DNA of 22,982 nt from Chitinophagaceae bacterium (GTDB taxonomy: Bacteria; Bacteroidota; Bacteroidia; Chitinophagales; Chitinophagaceae): the NCBI GenBank assembly GCA_016710745.1, contig JADJVB010000011.1:1-22982 (forward strand), written 5' to 3'. Position numbers and translations under genes: made by a program. Shown one piece after another: positions 1 through 11,381 of the stretch (positions within the stretch are counted from its first letter, which is position 1; the number at the start of each line of letters is the position of its first letter). The notes under the pieces are model-generated. The model was given only the letters and a program-made list of their open reading frames with translations. It was not told where the DNA came from and made no database searches.

Positions 1-1262
1 CTCGCCGGCAGCGCTAATGTGCAAGGGATTGGTTGATGCAGGTAGCCGCTGTAAGTAACGGATGGCCAATCTCTTTTCCCTCAATAAAAAATGATCTTTT
101 TAAACACCGGAAAACACCAGTGCGGATGATTATAGGCCAGCGTTGACAAACCGCTGATGGCTTCAAATTCACCCAACGCCGTAAACCAACCACTTACCTT
201 GTTTTTATGCTGTTCTTTTTCCATTTTCCAGGGCAATAACCTGTTGCAGATCCCATTGCAGTAAAATATCAAGGGGAATAAAGACCACGAAATTAAAGGG
301 CAGATCAAGCCGTTCTAAAATACCCTTTCCAGTTTGTTTAACCTGGCCGAAGCTTTGCCATCCTGCTGTTTAAATGGTTTTTCAGATCCTGTAAATAGGA
401 TGGTGAAATTCTCAGCTTCTTCAATCAGTTTGATGTTGTTCCTTCAATACTTCCAGTTCTTCGGTCATTTTAGAAACCTGTTGATGCAGGGGTGTTACTT
501 TTTGCTGATATAAAAAGCGAGTAAGGCTGCAGCGAGCAAACAATAATTCCGGGTATAATTATTCAGCACATCAGCCATGTTTAAAATAATAACGGATATT
601 AAAACCGACGGTACCAGGTATCTCAGCAGCATCCATATCCTGGTGTTTAAAAAACGGTGTTCTTCATCAAACCAGCTTTGCAGTCTGTGCTGTGTTTCCA
701 TGTTTATTTTTTGGGCAGCACCCAATGCCTGTAATGTTTGGCGCCAACGGGTTTTTGCCGAAAGTTCTTTAATGGCCTCCTGCCTGTTTTTGATCGTTTC
801 AATTTTGGCTGGGGCCGATAACCAATCAGCCAGTGTATTGCTGCCCATTTCGGATCGGGTACGGTTTATATATTGATAAAGAGAGGCATGGCCAAAAATA
901 TCCAGGTCATGAATATAAACATGTTCTTTATTGGCATATTGACTGCCCTCTTCGAAACTATAATAGTTGTGATCCAGAGCCTTCAACTCATCCTGGTTAA
1001 CTGTTATCAGGTGATGCTGATGCGTTATAGCCGATTTGTTTTTAAGATCGGTATATACCAAACGGGTAAAAGTTAGCAACAATAAAAATACCGGCACAAG
1101 TACAAACCACAAACCCAAAGGAAGCATAAAATACCAGCAGGCAGCTATACCGGCGATTGCCGCAAAACGCAACCAGGCCAATTTCGATTTTCTTTTATTC
1201 AGGATCTCCAGGCCATGTTGTAACGATATTACATTTTGTTTATAAAAATCAATCGGTTCCAT
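1..1262 (-). CDS. MutS-like membrane-anchored ATPase (5' part, frameshifted, cut by window edge)
   Basis: N-terminal and middle part of a Bacteroidota MutS-related protein. The clean frame runs from ATG 1262 down to about 495. It shows two paired hydrophobic segments near residues 27-65 (a double transmembrane anchor) and again near residues 212-252, flanking a MutS core-like helical region with a 'SEMGSNTLADWLSAP' stretch. Below 495 the frame breaks several times, but fragments remain recognisable: 'LGEFEAISGLSTLAYNHP' (about 125-180) and 'GKEIGHPLL' (about 45-75). These are the segments that precede the Walker A loop in this family. The Walker A/B ATPase core lies outside the window. Unlike housekeeping MutS it lacks the mismatch-recognition domain, and its role in the cell is not known. 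The breaks could be real decay, but similar one-base indels occur elsewhere in the window, so sequencing error is more likely. Confidence 0.85.
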
Positions 1263-1360
1263 GTGTTTACATTAGTGGGTGAAGATATTCAAATATTTAT
1301 GGACAGGTGGGGTACTCCGTCTGGAGCACCAATATTTTTTACGATCGAAGATATTCTTCC

Positions 1361-1395
1361 ATAAAAAATCCCTCCCGATTAAATCGGGAGGGATT
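1361..1395 (-). terminator. Rho-independent terminator of the protease gene
   Basis: A perfect 13-bp inverted repeat (AATCCCTCCCGAT at 1367-1379, ATCGGGAGGGATT at 1383-1395) with a 3-nt loop is followed on the minus strand by TTTTTTAT. It lies 21 nt after the protease stop and separates it from the downstream MutS-like gene, so the two are probably transcribed independently. Confidence 0.93.
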
Positions 1396-1416
1396 GTATA
1401 ACTCACTTGTTATATT

Positions 1417-1680
1417 TTACTGAATAACCACTTTACAAACAGTCAGACGGTTTCCGTTAACATCAGCAACCTCAACAAAGTAAACGCCTTTGCCCTGGTT
1501 TCTCATATCAACAACCATTCTGTCGTATGGTCTTCCAATTCTGTATTCCTGCGATAATACCCTATTTCCGATCGTATTATACACATTCAGGTACCTTGGT
1601 AAATTCGTGTTGTTGGCAACACTATAATACCTAACCTCAAACTTACCGTCAGTTGGATTCGGATACAGGAAGCACTTGGC
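1417..1680 (-). other. T9SS type A C-terminal sorting domain of the protease
   Basis: The last ~85 residues contain 'CFLYPNPTDGKFEVRY', then 'YNTIGNRVLSQE', then 'GVYFVEV' and end in 'KVVIQ'. This is the standard layout of the Por secretion-system C-terminal sorting domain: PNP start, G-V-Y-F core and a terminal K-x-x-x tail. It implies export through the type IX system and processing at the surface. Confidence 0.93.
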
Positions 1681-4600
1681 ACTTACAGAGTCCTTAATGG
1701 TAACGCTGTTTGATGTATTGTTACATCCGTTCACATCGGTTACATTTAAGGTATAAACGCCCATACCATCTACATCAATTTCCAGGTTAGCTGTACCAAT
1801 ACCGCTCAACACACCCTGAGAACCAGCCACCAACGTAACACCATCACGGATCCAGTTGTAGGTAGAAGCCGCATTTGGAGTAACCGTTGCCGACAAGGTT
1901 GTTCTCAAACCAGGGAATAAGCTGGTGTAAGGACTGGCCGTTAACGTGATTACCGGTAACGGATTAACCGTTAACCTGACAGCATTTGATGTTGCAGCTG
2001 CACAAGGTGCAGCGCCGGTGATAACGACACGGTAGAAATTACCGTTCAACGTAACCGGAGGAGCAGTAATGGTTAGGGTTGCTGTAGTAGCACCACTGTA
2101 CACACCGCCGTTGGTAACATTGTTCCAAGGAGGGTTATTACCATTAGTGCTAACCTGCCACTGATAACTGAATGGACCAGTACCTGCCGCAACTACAGTG
2201 AACGTAGCCACTTTATCAGTACATACGGTTTTATCAACCGGTTGAGTTGCAACCGTAGTTGGTTGATTAACCGTAACTACAACTCGTCTCTTCGGTGAAG
2301 TACACTGACCTACCGGTAAACCATAGCTAAAGTATACCCTCGAAATTGCCCCCGCTACCTCTGACCAGATCTGCTGAGGAGCCGTGGTTGTCAACGGAAT
2401 TGCATACCCATTCTTCTCAACGTAACCGGGAATCCGTTAATTACTGTTGGAACACCTCCGGTTGCTGAATAAGAATTCGTAGTACCTCTGTAACCCATGA
2501 TACCGATCACATCTCCGGCATTGATTGGGATATTAACCGGGATAGCACCTGCAGCCGGATTATTCTGGGTCAGGAACAATGTCGTAAAGGCATTGGTTGT
2601 ACCCGGGAAAGCCGGTGGAGGAGTAGCTCCGGTAAATCTAACTACAGCAATACTCTGGTTGCCCGTAGATGCAGTAGTTGGTACTTCAACTGAAGTCATG
2701 ATAAACGGACTTGGAGCTGTAAAGAAGTATCCACGTACGCTTCCGGTAAATGTTGAAACCTGTCCAGGCAAAGGAATTGTACCGGATAATGGTAAACTCT
2801 GAGCCGTTACATCGTAATTATAAACACCAGCCGGAGTAGGTCTTGTCCACACGGTATCTCTTGCATCACCGGTATAAGGCTGCGTTCTCAATGAATCGTT
2901 CCACAAATGTGTGATCGGCGACCAGGTAGCTGCTGTAGCCGGTACACCAACTACGTAGTTGATATCAATACTCCATGATGTAAGTGTACCCAGATCACCA
3001 GGTCCACCATCGCACATGGCCAATGTATAGGTACCGTTTGGAACTGAATACAGCGAAGCAAAGCCGGCTGCATTTGATTCCCAACCTACAGGATCCATGA
3101 TCACATAACCAGGATTGGTTACACCATTCAACGCATCAGCCTTGTATGGACCAGCCGGAGCTGTTTCACCATACCTGAACGGATTAGGTACCGCAGTGAA
3201 TGGAACTGATGAAGCTGAGCTCACTTTCGCATTAAAGAACCCGGCGTTAGGAACTGCTGCCGGTCCGTTATTGGTATTGCCGTTGTGTTTAAACAAACTC
3301 AATATTGCACCATTAGGGGCTCTCAGGTTAAATACCATATCTGCCGGGTATGTATGCGGCATATTGAGTGTGACCACCATCGACGTTACGATTGCTCCTG
3401 CAGGTATACCACTAACACTTAAGTTCTGCAGTGTTGGGTTTGCTGTTTCATCAGGGATCGGAACACTGATCGTTCCAGACGTTACCGTCTTCGTAAACGG
3501 TGTAGACGTTGAAGCTACCAAACGTACTGAAGGATCTCCTAAACACATCGTTACCGGGTTAGGGGTAACTACTGGAGGAGGAGGTGTATAATTGATATCT
3601 GCCTTAGCTGAATCTATACAACCCGTTGTGGTATTGGTAGCAACAACTGTATACGTTGTGAATACGGTTGGAGCAGCCCAAACAACTGATGTATTGGAAC
3701 CGGCATAAGGTATGGTTGTTAACGAATCTAAGAATAAACCTGCCAGTGGAGACCATACATAAGTAAGAACCGGACCACCGCCACCACCTGGTACGGTATA
3801 GTCGATTTTCACTGTCCATGAAGCCAGGGTTCCTACATCACCAGGACCACCATCACACATGGCCAGGGTCCAGGCACCATTGGTAGACGGACCATTGGTA
3901 TACAAGTCATTAAAGGTTGCTGCATTGGATACAAAACCTGTTGGGTTTTGAACCGTTGGACCTGGCACTACGCCATTGATCGCATCAGCTCTCCATGGCG
4001 TACTGTTGTTATAGATATAAGGAGGAGCATTAACTGTACTCCAGGCAGTTGAACCGTTACGGCTCACTGTTGCACCATACCAACCCCAGGTTGGAACACC
4101 CGAAGCAGGACCGGTAAACAAACCACCACCATATTTGTACAAATTTAAAATCTGGCCGTTTGGTGCTTTCAGATGGAAGATCATATCACCAGGATACGTA
4201 TGCGACATATTTAAGGTAACCGATACATTGGTGATGGTGGCATTAGCCGGTACACCCGCAACGTTGATCACATTATTTACACCATTGGCTGTGTTATCAG
4301 GAACGGCCAGGTTAATAGCACCTGAGGTTGCTGTAACTGCACCCGGTACCGGTGGAGGCGCAGAGCCTACCGATAATTTAACACCGAACATACCCTGAAC
4401 ACCGCCACAAGCTGAAGGAGGTGTTATCGCTACAACTGGTAATGGATTAACCGTTAACACGGCACAATTTGAGATATTCTCTCCTAATATTGGTGAACAA
4501 TCGCCACTCAATACGCAACGATATCCATAGCCATCCATTGCTCCTGTAGTAGGATTAACCGTAAGCGTTGCTGTATTTACACCTGCGTACGGAGCACCAT

Positions 4601-7600
4601 TAGCCAGGTTGGTCCAGGTACCGCCACCGCCACAACCGGCCGTGTTAACCTGCCATTGGTAGGCAATGCCTGCACCAATTCCACCCACTGTAAAGGTGGC
4701 TGGATGTGTTGCACAAGATACTGCGGCAATTGGTTGCGTTGTAACTTTTGGACGCTCTTTGATCGTAATGGTTATTTGAGCCGAATCTCTACATCCCTGG
4801 GCTGTTGTACGCCTTACGGTGTAGGTAGTGGTAACCATTGGAGAAGCAGCAACCGGGTTCGACGTTGTTGAACTTAAACCGGCAGCAGGGCTCCATAAGA
4901 AGGTACCTGTTGATTGTGGGCCTAAGTTAGGTAAGGTACCGTTTAAGCCGATGATCATATGCATATTCGGGAATCCAACTGTAGCTATCGGTGTTGGGGT
5001 ATTAATAGCACATGCTGATGAAGACAGATAACTGATATCTGTTTCGGCAGCTGCATTACTTCCAATAAAGAACCTTACACCCGCTACCACCGTTGCGTTA
5101 GTTACTTCAACTATTACAGTGGAAGTATTAGGCACGGTAACCGGTGTTGTAAAGGTTGCTGTATATAAGGTGTTAGACTGTACCGGCAGTGTATAGGTCT
5201 GTGTTTTTATCAATGTACGTGTTCCACCAGGGAAAGCTGCCCCGGTTTGATTGTACAAATTAACGGTAATGGGAACAGATCCACCCAATATAGCTTCTAC
5301 ACCAAATCTTACTGACGTGATGGTATAGTCACCGGTAACAGTTGGGAAGTTATTAAGATTGTAAGCTCTCCAGTAGCTGTTTACCTGACCGGTAGTACCG
5401 GCATTACAAGCTACTGAGTTACCTGCAGTTATTGTATTGGAACTTGAATGTGTAATAGAAACAGTAGCTCCTGCACCTGGTGCTGCATCATATACAGTTA
5501 ACAGGGTAGGATCACCTTTACAAAGCACCGTACCCGGATCTGCAACGATAACTAATGCTGCATTCGGATTAACCGTGATAGTAAATGTTTTTGGTGTACC
5601 AACACAGGAAACACCCGCTGCTGCATAAGATATATTGATCTTACCGGCACCTGTGCGTACGCCTGATGTAGTAACACCAGCAGTAACGCCTCCTATATAA
5701 GAAGAACCACCAGCGCCAGATTGACCTGTCCAGGTATTAGCTAAAACATAAGCACCATTGGCACCTATCAATCCACCACCTACACCGCCTACTGGGCCTA
5801 CACGTGAAGGTGTACCCTGGTTGCTGGCAACTTCGTCGCCACCACGGCCACCAATGCCTGAAGCACCGGGGAATCCGTTATTGTTTGGAGCACTTGTGTA
5901 TGTTGATGTACCACCGGCACCACCAGCTGATTGTGTTCCACCGGTAGGTACTACAGTTGAAGCGAAAGGCCATCCGGCACCACCGCCACCACCATAATAT
6001 CCACCACCGCCACCGCCACCGGTTCCACGTCCACAACCTGCTATTCTATCTCCTGCAGCACCACCACCACCAGCAGCAACAATTCTACGGTTAGCTAAAG
6101 TATTTGCGGTATTCCGCACATCAGAGGCACCACCGCCTCCACCGCCCATTGAAGTGGCACAGCCGGTTACACCACCATCACCGCCGCCGTTAAAGGCGCC
6201 TAAACGATTCGTGGTAGCTCCACCGCCAACATTAAACCATAGTGTTTGTCCGGGTGTTACTGCAAGGTCGCCCTCAGCAAATCCACCCAAACCACCCGGG
6301 TTACCATTGGTATTATTATTACCCTGGCCACCATAGGCTTTAACATGTATTGACGTTACACCGGCAGGTACAACCCATGTTTGAACTGCACCGGTGTATA
6401 AGAATGAATCCAGTACCATCAAACCACCTGAGCCATAACCCGGCGTAACCGTAATGTTGGCTACAATTGGTGTAGAGCCCGGGTTTTGCGCGATGAATGA
6501 AGGTATATCACCATTACCGTTGGCAGCAAGGCCAATGGCGGTGTTATCATTAACCCAGCTGAAAATAGAGCCTGGGGTTGTTGTTGTAAATACTACCGCA
6601 GCAGTAGGAGAACCTTTACAAACCACCTGGTTTGCCGGTTGATTTACCTGGCCGGTTGGGTTTACGGTAATCGTAAATGTTCTTGGATTACCGGTACAAA
6701 CTGTTGCAAGTCCATTTATTGTCAGGGTATAAGAAGGACATACCTGAGATGTTTGTGGTTCAACAACCACGAATACTATTGTAGCCCCTGCTGGTGCAGT
6801 GAATGCCATATTCACTGCTGGTCCTATAGTGCTGCTTCCACAATCAGACAGAAAGTTAGTAGCTTGGTTGGCTGGGTTAAAGCTGCCCAAGTAAGCTGCC
6901 ATATGCGCCTGGTTTGTTGTGGTTGATGTAAGTGATGCAGTCACACAAACCGGAGCTGCTGTTGGATTGGAATATGTATAAGTTTCATAATAATATGGTC
7001 CTGCTCCGAATGTACCTGGAAATGCTTTTGGCCCTGGGCAGGTACCGGGAATTGCGTCCCTGAAAATACGAACTGGTAACGCAGGGTCTGTTGCATCTAA
7101 AGTTGAGGTTACAACAATAGGTCCGGCAACAGTTAAAGAAGGCGTAACAGTTACCGTAGCCACTAAAGGCGTAGTACCTGGGTTAGTTGCAGTAAACGGA
7201 GCAATATTACCGTTACCACTAGCTGCCAAACCAATAGCCGGTGTGTTATTTACCCAGCTAAAGGTAGTTCCCGCAGTTGGGCTGGTAAATACTTTGCCCG
7301 GATGGGTAGCTCCGTTACAAACGGTATCGCTGGCAATCGGATCAACCGAAGTACATCCCGGAACAAAATTGAAAGTAACTGTATTATCTGAACTGGTAGA
7401 AGCCACGTTAGGTGACGTTGTAGCCACGCTGGTACAAACACCAGCCGCTATAGAAGCAATTACTGTTCCGCTTCCTGTCATACCGGTTACGGCTACATTA
7501 TAAGTAGTAGGACCGCCTGTTACGGTAGCTAATGTAGCACCAGCGGTACCGCTTAAGGTAACATCGCCGGTTGCAAAACCGGTAACTGCTTCACTAAATA

Positions 7601-10522
7601 CTGCTGTAAAGTTGATCGGTGAAGCAGATGTAGGATCGGGTTGCGCCACAGCCTGGTTTATCGTAACCGATGGGCCGGCAGCTGCACAATTTGCAGCCGA
7701 AATATCTAATGTACAACCAACTGGAGGTGTACCTACGCTGGTAACCAGGAAATAATAGGTTGTACCTGCGGTGCCGTTGAAAGAGAAAACGATCGGCGTA
7801 CCTACGGTAGCACTTGATCCGGGATCCGCCACCCAATTAGCACATGTATTGCCTAAAGTAGGAGGCGCATTGTGAACAGTTACAAAACCAAAGCTCGCCG
7901 TTGTTGCTGAATAAGTAACGGTAACACACTGAGCTACCGGGTTTGTCCACTGGAATATCTCGTAATTAAATGTACCGGCAAGACCTGGCGTGCAAGTAAG
8001 CGGTGCAGCACAGGTTTTAGGTATTCCATCGCGGAAAGCTCTTTGAGTAGTCGTAGGCAGGGCCGTTGTAATATTTGACACAAACGTGGTACAGGTACCC
8101 GGAGGTGCCATTAAGAAAGTAACTGAATTATCAGTACTGGTAGAAGCATTGTTAGGATCATTTAACGCAACACCGGTACAAACACCGGCAGCAACGGTAG
8201 CCGTTACTGTTCCGGCCATGGTCATACCCGATACCGCTACATTGAATGTAGTTGGACCACCGGTAACAACTTGTGTAGTTGCACCTGCTGTACCGCCCAG
8301 GGTAACATCACCGGTTGTAAATCCATTTACTGCCTCGCTGAACACAACGGTAAAGTTGATCGGCGAAGTGGACGTAGGATCAGGTTGTGCAGCTGCCTGG
8401 TTAATAGTACAGGTAGGGCCTGCCAATACACAAGAAGGAGGCAATGCAAAAGATGGCGTTTGATCATTAATGCTGGTTACAGATCCCTGTAAAGCACCAA
8501 ATCCAACACCTCTTCTGGCAAAAGCTCTCCAGATGGCGCAATCATAAGCACCAGCATATAAGGTTTGGCTGGCTAATAAAATATTATCTCTGGCATCAAC
8601 AAAACCGGGACTGCAAGGTTGGGTTCTCAAACCTTCCATGATTATGCGGAGAGCCCTTACGTTTCCTTCGGTGCCGTTCCAGGCATATATATTTGGATTG
8701 ATCGTATTGGCTTCCTTGATGATCTCCCAGGTTACTTCCCACATCATGCTACACCAAACCCAACCCACACCATGTGGTATTACCTGGCTCGGTAAAGTTG
8801 CATAGGTAGCATTGTTGACCGCAAAATCGGTACAATACCGCTGTGGCCTGATACCAACACCTGTCGTAGGCTGGTTCAACGCATAGGTACCAATACCCCT
8901 GGGTGAGTTAAAGCCTGTATTCACATTGGCTGCGGCCCAATCCTGGGTAAGCATTAAACCAAAATAATCACTGATTCCTTCTCCTCCCTGCTCAGCGTTG
9001 CTTAAACAACCGGTATTGGCCGGTCCGCCGGTAACACGCTTTCCAATGCCATGACCGTGCTCATGTATAATAATACCATTATCCACATCACCATCCCTGT
9101 CGGGTGTAGGTGCTGTCCACAGGTACATCTGCATTCTTCCGCTACCACCATCTGCAGGGGTAGAGAAATTGGCATTATTGGAACCACTTCCATCCTGTGC
9201 TTCTGCGTTCACATGGTCGTTACCCACACCACCACGGCCCAGGTTATCATCCTGAAATTACCACCTACTTCTGTAAAACCATAACCATAGAATATATCAT
9301 GGATCAGGTTATTCCAGTAAAACAGGTTGGTAATATTGAATTGTTGGTTTGGAGGTGTTGTAACTGTTGGCTCCAACGTATAATCAGGGGTAAAATCAAA
9401 AGTTAAAGTAGGCAACGGCGTTGTAGAGCTGGCCGACTTGGCGATAGAACCTGTATTATTTGAAGGTGTTCTATCCTGGTAAGCCCACACATTATTACCA
9501 CGACTATAATCATAATCGGTGGCGGCTGCACCCGTATGCCAGTTTAAGGTAGTGGCATTGGCAACGGTAGCATTTGTCCAGGGATTAGACCTTATTGCAT
9601 GCCATGTTGTAGATGCACCCGGCATAAAACTTGGTGCCTCAAATGGAATAGGAATTACGCGATAGGTGGCATTACTAACCAATGAAGGATCGTCATTTGT
9701 TTTTGCATCCTTACTATTAATATCAAAGAGATCCTTCTGACCCTCACCCAATGTGTTTTTGCCCATGGCAAAATCGGGGTACTTAATACTGGTGTTCTCA
9801 TTTGGATCTCCCCAATTATCATAATCAGTTAAGTTGGTATTGCCCAAAATGCTGTTATCAGCGGCGTTTACCCTAACTAACCAATAATCAGATGTGGTTT
9901 TAGGTATTATATATACCTGCCAGGCCAATTTATATCTTGCTGAAATGGCCGAAGACGTTGCCACGTCAGTTGCCGGACTGGCAATTTTTGTGGCTACCGA
10001 AATATCTTCGGTTGGAACCCACATTAATTGGGCCGTAATATTTTGTTGAGAAATTCCCATGTTCCCAAATTCCACAAACCGCCCCTGATCCTTACGGTTC
10101 AAAGCGATCGCAAATCCCGAAGCTCTGAAGCCGCGGTCGGACAAAGCAGACTGTACCGCGGATTCCGCAGTAACTGCCGGCGAGCCCGATGGCACATTTA
10201 CCAATCTTTCAATTTCCGGATCGAAGACGCCGGATTTTGTGGAGAGCTTTCCGTTTTTAAAGGAAAGTACCAGCATCTGGTTAAATACCGGAATACCTTT
10301 ATAAGCCTGTAGCAGGTAAACATAACGCGTACCTGTAACCTGGTCTTCAAAGGTGCTCGATACTACAAAGCTGCTCCTTACATCGGCCGAAAGCCCAATG
10401 CTTGCTTTGTTTGCATCAACCAGTTGTAAAGCTTTATCAGCTTCCGCCGGATTGAGATTCTGCGCCATGGTAAACAGCACACTTAATAGCATCAAAACGA
10501 TTAAGGGGATAATTTTTCTCAT
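1417..10522 (-). CDS. Giant secreted M36 (fungalysin-type) metalloprotease with T9SS sorting domain, frameshifted twice
   Basis: One gene read in three frames: 10522-9209, 9227-2391 and 2394-1417. Adding one T at 9255-9257 and one near 2395 gives a continuous protein of about 3035 aa. Both junctions then read through sensibly (M36 'NFQDDNLGRGG'; 'MQFPLTTTAPQQ'). Order: signal peptide (1-20), FTP/PepSY-type propeptide (about 45-150), M36 catalytic domain (about 230-690) with zinc motif HEHGH at about 487-491 and probable third ligand E in 'GGEGISD' (about 515). Then come two Big_12-like domains alternating with two copies of an 'FRDxIPxTC...' beta domain, PKD-like and Ig-like domains, a glycine-rich domain (about 1370-1632), two P domains (about 2060-2245 and 2345-2524), more Ig-like repeats, and a C-terminal T9SS type A sorting domain (about 2948-3035, 'YPNPTDGK'). 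It is expected to be exported by Sec, then carried across the outer membrane by T9SS and released or anchored. Substrate unknown. The start is the ATG in front of the signal peptide. The leader is AT-rich without a Shine-Dalgarno, as usual in this phylum. Confidence 0.93.
2955..3490 (-). other. Proprotein-convertase P domain, copy 2
   Basis: The segment starts with 'ISVPIPDETANPTLQNLSV', passes 'LNMPHTYPADMVFNLRAPNG' and ends with 'AMCDGGPGDLGTLTSWSI'. This is the jelly-roll P domain found after subtilisin-like convertases and at the C-terminus of many secreted bacterial metalloproteases. It is closely related to copy 1. Confidence 0.87.
3790..4345 (-). other. Proprotein-convertase P domain, copy 1
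   Basis: Same order of landmarks as copy 2: 'INLAVPDNTANGVNNVINV', 'LNMSHTYPGDMIFHLKAPNG', 'AMCDGGPGDVGTLASWTV'. The two copies are separated by an Ig-like spacer of roughly 100 residues and look like an internal duplication that has since diverged. Confidence 0.87.
5630..6415 (-). repeat. Glycine-rich (ALK/LTK GRD-like) domain inside the protease
   Basis: About 260 residues. It opens with 'FLYTGAVQTWVVPAGVTSI' and 'VKAYGGQG', then has many runs of 3-7 glycines interspersed with 'GGGGGASDVR' and 'RRIVAAGGGG', and closes with 'GGVTAGVTTSGVRTGAGKI'. This is the signature of the glycine-rich domain found in the ALK/LTK receptors and in bacterial surface proteins, where glycine strands pack as polyglycine helices. 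On the plus strand it produces proline-rich shadow frames, which are not genes. Confidence 0.75.
7370..7668 (-). repeat. Big_12-type Ig-like repeat, copy 2
   Basis: It begins 'VTINQAVAQPDPTSASPINF', continues 'FSEAVTGFATGDVTLSGTAG', and ends 'SSDNTVTF'. It is a near duplicate of the domain at 8105-8420, about 100 residues long. This is a bacterial Ig-like domain common in secreted adhesins and enzymes of Bacteroidota. Confidence 0.85.
8105..8420 (-). repeat. Big_12-type Ig-like repeat, copy 1
   Basis: It begins 'CTINQAAAQPDPTSTSPINF', continues 'FSEAVNGFTTGDVTLGGTAG', and ends 'STDNSVTF'. It follows the M36 catalytic domain directly. It is separated from copy 2 by an 'FRDGIPKTC' beta domain that is itself repeated after copy 2 ('FRDAIPGTC'). 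Confidence 0.85.
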
Positions 10523-10889
10523 AAAAACTAATTAATGGTTAATTAAATTCTGTTGAAAGTCTTTCAGGACATTGGGATTTAACAGGAGGATATAGGTAGT
10601 TGCCTAATTTTTTCTAAAAAAAGAACGGATAATTCTTTAATTACAAGTCGATTTTAACGTTTAGGCTATACAATAGTACGAAAAATAAGATAAAACAAAC
10701 AATATTTTTAACAATTTATTCTGAATAAAAGCTTAAAAGCTAAACTGTTAAATCATATTAATAGTGGCTAATTAGCTGTATCTAGGCACTGTTCTAATGT
10801 AGGCGCTTTTTTCCCCCGTTACACTAATGGTGGATAAGTTTTCGTAATTTTGCTGATTGTGCCAAATCAGTTTTAAGGCGCATTGATCC
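10523..10889. promoter_or_regulatory. Divergent intergenic region between the protease and tmRNA
   Basis: A very AT-rich 367-bp stretch that must hold the promoters of the leftward protease gene and the rightward tmRNA. On the plus strand TAATTTTG at 10845-10852 matches the Bacteroidota -7 consensus TAnnTTTG and would start transcription about 30 nt before the mature tmRNA. No good -33 TTTG was found at the usual distance. For the protease I see no convincing promoter. No open frame or RNA gene was found here. Confidence 0.5.
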
Positions 10890-11260
10890 GGGGCTGACCG
10901 GTTTTGACAGCATAGCTCTTTGTAAGTGTAAGCATGTACTGCGTTGCGTAATTAGCAGTTTAATCAGAATACGAAAATTTTATATGGCAATACACAGTAT
11001 GCCATGGCTGCTTAATCGATAGATTAGCATCCATTTGGGCCGCCGAACAGGTTTTTCTGTTACCAGGTTCCGCCGCCGACTCAAAAACAAAACAGAATGC
11101 TGCAGGTGAATGATATGACGCCTGCTTAAGACCATTTATCTAAGGATCCGGTTGGTTCGTTTTGCCCCTGCCGTTTCCCTACAATGAATGCATTAATAAA
11201 CATGTAGAAAGCTTACGGCGAATATGTTTGGACCAGGGTTCGATTCCCTGCAGCTCCACC
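10890..11260 (+). ncRNA. ssrA: Transfer-messenger RNA (tmRNA)
   Basis: The 5' end GGGGCTGACCGGTTTTGACA and 3' end GGTTCGATTCCC-TGCAGCTCCACC form the tRNA-Ala-like domain. GGGGCTG pairs with CAGCTCC over 7 bp, and the T-arm GGTTCGATTCC is intact. The tag frame at 10986-11015 reads GNTQYAMAA then TAA, similar in shape to the GENNYALAA tags of Bacteroidota. The RNA rescues stalled ribosomes with SmpB and marks the nascent peptide for proteolysis. The terminal CCA is not fully encoded (ACCG), so it is either added after transcription or misread. The length of about 370 nt is normal. Confidence 0.96.
10986..11015 (+). other. tmRNA tag-peptide reading frame (GNTQYAMAA)
   Basis: Codons GGC AAT ACA CAG TAT GCC ATG GCT GCT TAA encode a 9-residue tag ending in the ALAA/AMAA-type degron recognised by ClpXP-like proteases. 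It is followed by a second in-frame region with TAG a few codons later. Confidence 0.88.
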
Positions 11261-11282
11261 GTTCCTCAAGCGAACCTGAATC

Positions 11283-11317
11283 AAAGCCATAGTCCAGAAG
11301 ATTATGGCTTTTATATT
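11283..11317 (+). terminator. Terminator downstream of tmRNA
   Basis: AAAGCCATA (11283-11291) pairs with TATGGCTTT (11303-11311) over 9 bp, with an 11-nt loop, followed by TATATTT. It starts about 22 nt after the tmRNA 3' end. Confidence 0.8.
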
Positions 11318-11381
11318 TCCAGGTAATCACATTTTTATTTGATCCAGGCTTTTCCCCTTCTATACCAGCCGTTTTCATTTA

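Noticed and set aside
5758..6336. Proline-rich plus-strand frames
   Set aside because: They are the antisense shadow of the glycine-rich domain (GGN/CCN codons), not genes.
11193..11378. Minus-strand frame overlapping the tmRNA 3' end
   Set aside because: It is the antisense of the tmRNA acceptor/T-arm and its terminator; the RNA gene explains the sequence.
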